Position numbers and translations under genes: made by a program | Notes under the pieces: model-generated | Database searches by the model: none | What the model was told of the DNA's origin: nothing | The model's input: only the letters and a program-made list of their open reading frames with translations | Origin: Stenotrophomonas maltophilia | Lineage (GTDB): Bacteria; Pseudomonadota; Gammaproteobacteria; Xanthomonadales; Xanthomonadaceae | Reading direction: 5' to 3' | DNA: 64,000 nucleotides | Assembly: GCF_003205835.1 (NCBI RefSeq) | Contig: NZ_CP029773.1 | Span: 4,496,501-4,560,500 of the forward strand | Part shown: positions 26,831 through 33,327 of the stretch, piece after piece | Layout of the letters: each line of letters starts with the position of its first letter | Numbering within the stretch: position 1 is the stretch's first letter

Positions 26831-26909
26831 CGCCTACCCTCCCAGGTTCGATGGACCGATTCTGGGCGGTGGGGTGCGGGCTGTCTGCCACCTATTGGTC
26901 GTAGGTGGC

Positions 26910-27011
26910 GGGGTCGGATCCCTCTCCACAGGAGAGGGCTCTGACCCCGAGCCGGGTATCGGCGCGGCAGAAGGGTCAGAGCCCTTTCCCACAGGAAAAG
27001 GGATCCGACCC
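26910..27011. repeat. Inverted pair of 39-bp GGGTC...GACCC palindromic repeats
   Basis: Copy one (26910-26948) begins GGGGTCGGATCCCTCTCC and ends GGCTCTGACCCC around a central ACA. Copy two (26973-27011) begins GGGTCAGAGCCC and ends GGGATCCGACCC. Each is itself an imperfect palindrome, and copy two is the reverse complement of copy one with a few changes. They are unlike the SMAG elements. They lie between the AtoE-like promoter side and the ubiA stop. Confidence 0.8.
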
Positions 27012-27016
27012 TGGGC

Positions 27017-27910
27017 TCAACGCAGCGCCAGGTCCACGGCGATACCGGCAAACAGCGCGGCGCCCACCCAGTTGTTGTGCAGGAACGCCTTGAAGCACGG
27101 GCCGCGTTCGCGGTTGCGGCAGATCCAGAATTCGTACACCACCAGCGCAGTGGCCACGGCCACGCCGGCCAGGTAGTACCCACCCAGCCCGCCGCGTACG
27201 CCGACCAGCGCCATGGTGGCCAGGAACAGTGCATACAACACGCCCTGGATGACCAGATCAAGGTCGCCGAACAGGATCGCGGTGGAGTGCGAGCCCATCT
27301 TCAGGTCGTCCTCGCGGTCGACCATGGCGTACCACGTGTCATAGGCGGTGGACCACAGGATGTTGCCGGCATACAGCAGCCAGCCCAGCATCGGCACCTC
27401 ACCCTGCACGGCGGCGAACGCCATCGGGATGCCCCAGCCGAAAGACATGCCCAGGTAAACCTGCGGCAGATGGGTGTAGCGCTTCAGGTACGGGTAGCTG
27501 GCGGCCAGGAACACGCCGATGAAGCTGAGGCCGATGGTCAGCCCGTTCAGGGTCAGCACCAGGCCGAATGCCACCAGCATCAACACCGCGAACAACGCCA
27601 GCGCAGCGCGGCCGCTGATTGCGCCGGTGGCCAGCGGGCGCGCCTTGGTGCGCTCCACATGCGGGTCGAGCCAGCGGTCGGCATAGTCGTTGATGACGCA
27701 ACCGGCCGAGCGGGTCAGCCACACGCCGGCGGTGAACACGAACAGCGTCCACAGCGGCGGCAGGCCGCCCGCGGCCAGCCACAACGCCCACCAGGTGGGC
27801 CACAGCAGCAGCAACGTGCCGATCGGGCGATCAGCGCGCATCAGACTCCAGTAATGCCGCCAACGCGGCGTCGCCGGCGACTGCGGCGAAGTGAGGGGGG
27901 TATCAGCCAT
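27017..27910 (-). CDS. ubiA: 4-hydroxybenzoate polyprenyltransferase
   Basis: 297 residues, about eight transmembrane helices. The first Asp-rich prenyl-diphosphate motif is CVINDYADRWLDPHVERTKARPLATG, and the second is YDTWYAMVDREDDLKMGSHSTA. DRPIGTLLLLWPTWWALWLAAGG is the conserved N-terminal block of UbiA. The enzyme prenylates 4-hydroxybenzoate in the inner membrane, an early step in ubiquinone synthesis and so indirectly supplies the quinol for the cyo oxidase. Monocistronic here; the ORF ends six bases from a repeat. Confidence 0.95.
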   Translation of the reverse strand: MADTPLTSPQSPATPRWRHYWSLMRADRPIGTLLLLWPTWWALWLAAGGLPPLWTLFVFTAGVWLTRSAGCVINDYADRWLDPHVERTKARPLATGAISGRAALALFAVLMLVAFGLVLTLNGLTIGLSFIGVFLAASYPYLKRYTHLPQVYLGMSFGWGIPMAFAAVQGEVPMLGWLLYAGNILWSTAYDTWYAMVDREDDLKMGSHSTAILFGDLDLVIQGVLYALFLATMALVGVRGGLGGYYLAGVAVATALVVYEFWICRNRERGPCFKAFLHNNWVGAALFAGIAVDLALR

Positions 27911-27980
27911 GGCGATAGGATACTCCTGCCCCTCTGGCAGGGCTTTGCCCGTGGGGGGAGATTTGTTCGGCGAAACTGGA

Positions 27981-27986
27981 TAGAAT
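27981..27986 (+). promoter_or_regulatory. Possible -10 box for the tRNA-Arg transcript
   Basis: TAGAAT lies about 73 bases before the tRNA in a locally A/T-richer stretch. I see no good -35 at standard spacing, so this is tentative. Confidence 0.3.
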
Positions 27987-28059
27987 GCCGGTCCCGCACC
28001 GCTTCATGGCGCTGCGATGCCCGCCCCGGCACCGGCCGACGGCGCGGCGGTTCTACAAC

Positions 28060-28136
28060 GCGCCCGTAGCTCAGCCGGATAGAGTAGTGGCTTCCGAAGC
28101 CATTGGTCGGGGGTTCGAATCCCTCCGGGCGCGCCA
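28060..28136 (+). tRNA. tRNA-Arg, anticodon CCG
   Basis: A 77-nt cloverleaf. The acceptor stem is GCGCCCG pairing with CGGGCGC, followed by discriminator G and an encoded CCA. The D-arm has AGCTCAGCCGGATAGAG, the anticodon loop is TTCCGAA with CCG at 28094-28096, and the T-arm contains GGTTCGAATCC. It decodes CGG. No mobile element or attachment duplication is visible beside it. Confidence 0.95.
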
Positions 28137-28208
28137 TCTCCCCCTGTGTTGCCTGCACGCCGCCAGCCCGCGCTGGACGTTGCCGCGCGCTTCATCAACA
28201 CTGCGCGC

Positions 28209-29339
28209 ATGACGCCACCGGATCTGCTGCAGCTGGCGGCAGGCGCTGCGATTCTGGGCCTGGCCGCCTTGTCCACCGGAGTGAGCTTCGGCCGCGCTCG
28301 GCGTGGCAACCACCTGCTCACCACCTTCTTCGCCTGTTTCGCCGCCGCCAATCTGTTCGGACTGGTGCTGTTGGGTGGCCAGGCGTGGCTGTCGGCCGAC
28401 GCGGTGCGCTGGCTGCGGGTCATCGAGGTGCCGCTGGTCTATCTGCTGGGCCCGTTGCTGTACGGCCATGCACGTGCACTGCTGGCGCCCGCGCGGGAGC
28501 ATGCGTCGCCGTTGCCGGTCGCGCACCTGCTGCCGGCCGTTCTCGCGTTCGTCATTTCCCTGTTGAACGCAGTCGCGCCTTTCGAGACCTCGCCACTGGG
28601 CAATGCGCTGTTCCAGCTCAGCTTCCATGGCTGGCTGCTGCAGGGTGCACCCTACCTGCTGGCCACGCTGTGGCTCTCGCTGCGTACGCCTTCGGCCCCC
28701 CGCGGAACCGCCATCCAGCACAGCGGGCTGCGCGGGCTGGCGATCGTGATGGCGGGGTGCTGGCTTGCCAGCACGATGAACCGGTGGCCGCCGGATACCG
28801 CTCCGCTGCTGGCCAGCATCGGGCTCAGTCTGCTGACCACCGCCGGCATGTATCTGCTGGCCTGCCGCGTGGTGCGGCAGCAGCTGCGCGCGTCTGTGAG
28901 CGCCGCTGCACCGGGCATGGGGAACCTTGTCCCCGCGCCCACCGAGGACGTCGCCGTCGCACGCTACCAGCGCTCGGGCATCGACGCGGCGCAATGCGCG
29001 GCCATCGCCAGCGCGCTGACCGCATTGATGCAGGACCAACGCCTGCATGAAGCCCCCGGACTCGATCTCCAGGGCTTGAGCCAGCATAGCGGCTGGTCAC
29101 CCAACCAGGTCTCGCAGGCGCTCAACCAGGGCCTGGGCCAGAGCTTCTCCGAGTTCGTGACCGGTTTCCGCATCACGGCGGCGAAATCCTGCCTCTCCGA
29201 CCCGGCTGACCCACGCAGCGTGCTGGACATCGGCCTTGCCGCCGGCTTCGGCAGCAAGTCCACGTTCAACAGCGCGTTCAAGCGCGCCACCGGGCAGACC
29301 CCCAGCGAATACCGCCGCAGCCGCACCACGTCCGGCTGA
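28209..29339 (+). CDS. Membrane-embedded AraC-family regulator
   Basis: 376 residues. The N-terminal two-thirds holds about six or seven hydrophobic helices (LLQLAAGAAILGLAALSTGVSF, LLTTFFACFAAANLFGLVLLGG, LLPAVLAFVISLLNAVAPF, ASIGLSLLTTAGMYLLACRVV). The C-terminal 110 residues are an AraC/XylS DNA-binding domain: LDLQGLSQHSGWSPNQVSQALNQGLGQSFSEFVTGFRI and VLDIGLAAGFGSKSTFNSAFKRATGQTPSEYRR. I used the ATG at 28209; an earlier in-frame ATG at 28146 abuts the tRNA. The probable target is the downstream retropepsin-like gene 82 bases away. Confidence 0.85.
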   Translation: MTPPDLLQLAAGAAILGLAALSTGVSFGRARRGNHLLTTFFACFAAANLFGLVLLGGQAWLSADAVRWLRVIEVPLVYLLGPLLYGHARALLAPAREHASPLPVAHLLPAVLAFVISLLNAVAPFETSPLGNALFQLSFHGWLLQGAPYLLATLWLSLRTPSAPRGTAIQHSGLRGLAIVMAGCWLASTMNRWPPDTAPLLASIGLSLLTTAGMYLLACRVVRQQLRASVSAAAPGMGNLVPAPTEDVAVARYQRSGIDAAQCAAIASALTALMQDQRLHEAPGLDLQGLSQHSGWSPNQVSQALNQGLGQSFSEFVTGFRITAAKSCLSDPADPRSVLDIGLAAGFGSKSTFNSAFKRATGQTPSEYRRSRTTSG

Positions 29340-29421
29340 ACGTCCAATCCTTCACGCCCGGTCGAACGACGCCCGCCGCTGCGTTGCCATCACCGCTCGA
29401 CCCGACGAAGAAGGTGATGCG

Positions 29422-31299
29422 ATGCGATGGCAACGGATGATGTTCGGCCTGCTGTGGATGCTGGCGGTTCCCGTGCAGGCTGCGGTGGGGGATGCGGCGG
29501 GTGTGCTGGCCCGGGCCCGTGCAGCCAGTGGCGGCGAGCCGTGGCTGTCGGTACAGCGCCTGCAGGCTGAAGGCGAGCAGTCGGTCGGTGGCTTGCAGGG
29601 CCGCTGGCAGCTCAACCAGGACCTGCGCGCCGGTCGCTATGCCGAACAGGCGCAGCTGGGGGCCTTCACTGTTGCCCAGGGTTTCGACGGCCAGCGGTCC
29701 TGGCGGCGTGACTACGGCGGTGAGGTCGGCCTGCTGGACGGCACCGTGCCACGCCGCACCGCGCGCACGCAGGCGTGGCTGGCCACCCGCGCCTATTGGT
29801 CCAGCGCCTATCCCGCCTCCCGCTTCGCGGGCCCACGCACCGAGGTCCACGACGGGCAGCGCTATGACGTGCTGTCGACGACGCCGGAGGGCGCGGACCC
29901 GATCGAGCTCTGGTTCGACACCCGCAGCGGCCAGCTCGGCCGGGTGATCATCGCCTCCGCGCGCACACCCACCGCCACCACGCTGGAAGACTACCGGGCG
30001 GTCGATGGCCTGCTGCTGCCCCATCGCATCGTCACCGATACGCTCGATTCCCTGGGCCGTGCCGACCCGCGCCTGCGCAGCGACGTGCAGGTGCAGCGCT
30101 ACCAGGTGGATGGGCCGGTAGCGGACACCGTGTATGCGCCGCCGGTGATGGCCCACGACAGCTACATCGAAGATGCCAGCGGCACCACCCGCATTCCGTT
30201 CGATCTGATCAACAACCATGTCTACATCGAAGCCGAAGTGGACGGCCAGCCGGCGCGATTCCTGGTGGATACCGGCGCCATCAACCTGCTGACGCCCACC
30301 GGCGCCAAGCGCCTGGGGCTGACCACCACAGGCCGCCTGAGCGTGCATGGTGCCGGTGACAACGCCAGCGACCTGGGCCTGGCACAGGCCCGCCACCTGC
30401 GCATCGGTGGCGCGCACCTTGCAAACCCGGTGTTCCACATCATCGACCTCGGCCAGCAGATCAACTCGATGGGCGTGCCGCATGATGGCTTCATCGGCTA
30501 CGAGACCTTCCTGCGCTTCGTCACCACCTTCGACTATGGCGCGCGCGTGCTCAGCTTCACCCGGCCAGGCCACTACCAGCCGCCCGCCAACGCGGTGGTG
30601 CTGCCGTTCGAACAGGACGACCGCGCGCCGGTACTGAATGGCGAGTTGGACGGCATTCCACTGCGCTTGTGGCTGGACACCGGCTCACGCAACTCGCTGA
30701 GCCTGAGCAGCCCGTTCGTGCGCACCCATCGTTTGTTGGAGAAGTACCACGCCAGTGAGGAGGCCGTGCTTGGATGGGGCCTCGGAGGCCCCGGCCGCGC
30801 GCGCCCCGCCCGGCTCGGTGTGCTGCGCATGGGCGACATCAAGGTCACCGGCCTGGTGGGTGATCTGTCCAGCACCGACAAGGGCGCGCTGGCCCTGGCC
30901 GACTATGGCGCGATCCTGGGCGGCGGCGTGCTGCGGCGCTTCTCCATGGGCATCGACTACGACGCCAAGCGCCTTTATCTGGTGCCCAACGCTGAAAGCA
31001 CGCAGCCCGATGCCTTCGACCGCAGCGGACTGTGGCTGCAGGCCGAGGACGGTGCACTGCGCGTAGCCGATGTAGCGCCGACCAGCGCCGGTGCACGCGC
31101 CGGCCTGCGCAGGGATGACTGCATCGTCATGATTGCGGGAGAGCCGATTGCCGCACGGATACTGGGGGACTGGCGTGCGCAGCTGCGCGAGCGTCCGGTG
31201 GGAACGCGCGTTGGCGTCCGCTATCTACGCGATGGCCGGCAGATGGATACCGAACTGGTGCTGGCGGACCGGGTGGCAGCGGGTTGGCCTGCCGATTGA
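29422..31299 (+). CDS. Secreted protein with two retropepsin-like aspartyl protease domains and a PDZ domain
   Basis: 625 residues with a signal peptide (MMFGLLWMLAVPVQA). Residues about 20-240 resemble a LolA-like/outer-membrane lipoprotein-sorting fold (ARAASGGEPWLSVQRLQAEG, DYRAVDGLLLPHRIVTDTL). Two aspartyl-protease half-domains follow, each with a DTG: FLVDTGAINLL near 283 and LRLWLDTGSRNSLSL near 416. A PDZ-like domain is at the end (LWLQAEDGALRVADVAPTSAGARAGLRRDDCIVMIAGEPI). Retropepsins normally dimerise with one DTG each; two in one chain could form an intramolecular pair. Probably periplasmic. Substrate unknown. Confidence 0.8.
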   Translation: MRWQRMMFGLLWMLAVPVQAAVGDAAGVLARARAASGGEPWLSVQRLQAEGEQSVGGLQGRWQLNQDLRAGRYAEQAQLGAFTVAQGFDGQRSWRRDYGGEVGLLDGTVPRRTARTQAWLATRAYWSSAYPASRFAGPRTEVHDGQRYDVLSTTPEGADPIELWFDTRSGQLGRVIIASARTPTATTLEDYRAVDGLLLPHRIVTDTLDSLGRADPRLRSDVQVQRYQVDGPVADTVYAPPVMAHDSYIEDASGTTRIPFDLINNHVYIEAEVDGQPARFLVDTGAINLLTPTGAKRLGLTTTGRLSVHGAGDNASDLGLAQARHLRIGGAHLANPVFHIIDLGQQINSMGVPHDGFIGYETFLRFVTTFDYGARVLSFTRPGHYQPPANAVVLPFEQDDRAPVLNGELDGIPLRLWLDTGSRNSLSLSSPFVRTHRLLEKYHASEEAVLGWGLGGPGRARPARLGVLRMGDIKVTGLVGDLSSTDKGALALADYGAILGGGVLRRFSMGIDYDAKRLYLVPNAESTQPDAFDRSGLWLQAEDGALRVADVAPTSAGARAGLRRDDCIVMIAGEPIAARILGDWRAQLRERPVGTRVGVRYLRDGRQMDTELVLADRVAAGWPAD

Positions 31300-31342
31300 G
31301 CTGGGACCGACGCGAACACCGTAGGACATCCATCGATAGCCA

Positions 31343-31750
31343 TCATGGAATGCGGCTGCACGGCGCCGGTTCTGCGGTGCCGCCGGTGGATGGTCCGCCC
31401 GGCCTGCGCGCGTAGCTGTAATCGGGATCCCGGCAGGCGCGCACGATCGGACTTCGTGCGTGCCTGATCACGCCGGGGAACCAGGACAACACCAACACCA
31501 CGGCCCAGATCACAGCCAACCAGAACCATCGGCCCAAGGCATAGGCCCAGATCATGGGCAATGCAGCCAGCAGCACGATGATCTGCGTATACAGCAGGTA
31601 GAGCGTGTGCAGGCCCAAGCGGGGATCCGAGCGCAGCATCACGCCACATCCCCTGCATGCCGTCTTCGCCTGCCGTCTCGATGCGGAAAGCAGCGGGAAT
31701 CGCTGCCCGGCAGCGCCGCAAAGTGGACAGGTGAAGGTCAGCACGCGCAT
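31343..31750 (-). CDS. Zinc-ribbon membrane protein, unknown function
   Basis: 135 residues. An N-terminal four-cysteine zinc ribbon (FTCPLCGAAGQ, then TACRGCGVMLRSD) is followed by two membrane helices (LHTLYLLYTQIIVLLAALPMIWAYALG and WFWLAVIWAVVLVLSWFPGVI) and a short basic tail. The start MRVLTFTCPLCG at 31750 places the first CxxC near the N-terminus. Small ribbon-plus-two-helix proteins of this kind are common and uncharacterised. Confidence 0.65.
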   Translation of the reverse strand: MRVLTFTCPLCGAAGQRFPLLSASRRQAKTACRGCGVMLRSDPRLGLHTLYLLYTQIIVLLAALPMIWAYALGRWFWLAVIWAVVLVLSWFPGVIRHARSPIVRACRDPDYSYARRPGGPSTGGTAEPAPCSRIP

Positions 31751-31837
31751 CCGGAAGCTCCTCTCCACCGATTGGCGTCATCTGCCAGGTACGTATCCGA
31801 GCCTAGCATGGGCGTGGCAGAGGGGGGCCCACATACA

Positions 31838-31864
31838 ACAACGCCGGGCAGTGCCCGGCGTTGT
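31838..31864. terminator. Intrinsic-terminator-like hairpin
   Basis: ACAACGCCGGGCA pairs with TGCCCGGCGTTGT, a 13-bp perfect inverted repeat with almost no spacer. It lies 43 bases past the GH109 stop on the minus strand and before the zinc-ribbon gene, so it likely ends the GH31-receptor-GH109 transcript. The T-run is weak. Confidence 0.7.
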
Positions 31865-31874
31865 GTTCAAAACA

Positions 31875-31896
31875 GTCGAGCATGGCTCGACGCTAC
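31875..31896 (-). repeat. SMAG-type palindrome
   Basis: GTCGAG-CATG-GCTCGAC then GCTAC, so GTAG is on the minus strand. The same GTCGAG/CTCGAC core recurs at 45503 and 45574, flanking the other end of the GalNAc locus. Confidence 0.75.
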
Positions 31897-31906
31897 AAAG
31901 AGCGGA

Positions 31907-33262
31907 TCAGTACTTGCCGTCAAACGCAAAAATCGGCTTACGCTGCTTCCACGCACCAGCGGTGAAGTCCGGGAACTCCAGCGTCTGGAAGCTGTTGGCG
32001 ATCGACTGCTCGCTCAGCGGGGTGATCGCGCTCCAGGTCACCGCGTCATAGATGTCGATCGGCATCGGTGCCTTGGCCTTCAGCGCTTCCACGAACGCAT
32101 GGATGACGAACCAGTCCATGCCACCATGACCAGCGCTGGCAGCGGTCTCGGCATTCTGCTTCCACAGCGGGTGCTCGTACTCGTCCTGGTACTTCTTGAA
32201 CTCTTCCCACTGGTGCGGCGGGCTGCGGCCTTCGATGTGGATCGAATGGTTCACATCCATCCACAGGCCCTTGGTGCCCTGCACGCGGAAGCCCATCGAG
32301 TACGGGCGCGGCAGCGAGGTGTCGTGCTGCAGCAGGATGGTCTCGCCGTTCTCGCAGGCCAGCGTGGTGGTCACGATGTCGCCCAGCTTGAACTTCACCT
32401 TGGTGCTGGGATGGGTGGTGCCGCCACTCTTGGCCACGGTGTATTCGTGCAGGCCGCGCGCCTTGGTCGCAAAGGCGTTGATGTGGGTGAAGCGATTACC
32501 GCGGTTGATGCCGGTGTACATCGCGCACGGGCCGATGCCGTGGCTGGGGTACAGCTCACCATTGCGCTCCACCGAATGCTCGGTGCGCCAGCGGGCTTCG
32601 CTCCAGCCCTTGGGACCGAACTCCACGCCGCTGTCGTAGGGCTGGTTCGGGTCACCGGAATTGAACTTCACGCCGCGCAGGTCGTGCTGGTAGCCGGCCT
32701 GCAGGTGCACCAGCTCGCCGAACAGGCCCTGGCGCACCATCTGCAGCGCAGCCATCACGTCGCGGCGGTAGCAGACGTTCTCCAGCAGCATGTAGGGCGT
32801 GCCGGTGCTCAGCTGGGTCTTCAACACGTCCCAGTGGTCCTGCAGGGTGATGCCGGCCACCACTTCGCAGCCCACCGCCACGCCGGCCTGCATCGCGGCA
32901 ATCGCCATCGGCGCGTGGTACTCCCACGGCGTGGCGATGATCACGCCATCGATGCCCTTCTGTTCCAGCAGGCGCTTCCAGGCATTGGTGTCGCGGTCCT
33001 GACCATAGGTCTTCGGCGCCGGCTTGCCCGCCTTGGCCACCATCTCGGTGGCGCGGCCGAGCATGATCGGCTCGATGTCGCACAGGGCGACCACTTCGAC
33101 GTCGTCGCGGCGCACCAGTTCCTTCAGCAGCACCAGGCCGCGCATGCCGGTACCGATCATGGCCAGGCGCACCTTGCGCCCGCGTGCCCAGGCCGGGGTC
33201 TGCGGCAGCAGGCTGCTGGCGGCGACAGCGGCGCTGGCCGCGATGAATTCCCTACGCTTCAT
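31907..33262 (-). CDS. GH109-type Gfo/Idh/MocA glycosidase (probable alpha-N-acetylgalactosaminidase), Tat-exported
   Basis: 451 residues. MKRREFIAASAAVAASSLLPQTPAWA is a Tat signal. The Rossmann NAD site is KVRLAMIGTGMRGLVLLKELV; the rest matches the Gfo/Idh/MocA fold (DGVIIATPWEYHAPMAIAAMQAG). HGIGPCAMYTGINRGNRFTHINAFAT and the HGGMDWFVIHAFVEALK block are typical of GH109, which cleaves terminal alpha-GalNAc with a bound NAD+. A bound cofactor fits Tat export. I used the ATG at 33262; another at 33271 is possible. It is last in the leftward arm of the GalNAc locus, after the TonB receptor. Confidence 0.85.
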   Translation of the reverse strand: MKRREFIAASAAVAASSLLPQTPAWARGRKVRLAMIGTGMRGLVLLKELVRRDDVEVVALCDIEPIMLGRATEMVAKAGKPAPKTYGQDRDTNAWKRLLEQKGIDGVIIATPWEYHAPMAIAAMQAGVAVGCEVVAGITLQDHWDVLKTQLSTGTPYMLLENVCYRRDVMAALQMVRQGLFGELVHLQAGYQHDLRGVKFNSGDPNQPYDSGVEFGPKGWSEARWRTEHSVERNGELYPSHGIGPCAMYTGINRGNRFTHINAFATKARGLHEYTVAKSGGTTHPSTKVKFKLGDIVTTTLACENGETILLQHDTSLPRPYSMGFRVQGTKGLWMDVNHSIHIEGRSPPHQWEEFKKYQDEYEHPLWKQNAETAASAGHGGMDWFVIHAFVEALKAKAPMPIDIYDAVTWSAITPLSEQSIANSFQTLEFPDFTAGAWKQRKPIFAFDGKY

Positions 33263-33327
33263 GGCAAACATCTCTCCTCTTGGCAGCGTGCCGGCCGCAG
33301 CCGGCACGCCAGGTCACGCAAACGGAA

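Noticed and set aside
28060..28136. Possible integration site at tRNA-Arg
   Set aside because: No integrase, no partial tRNA duplicate and no composition shift beside it.
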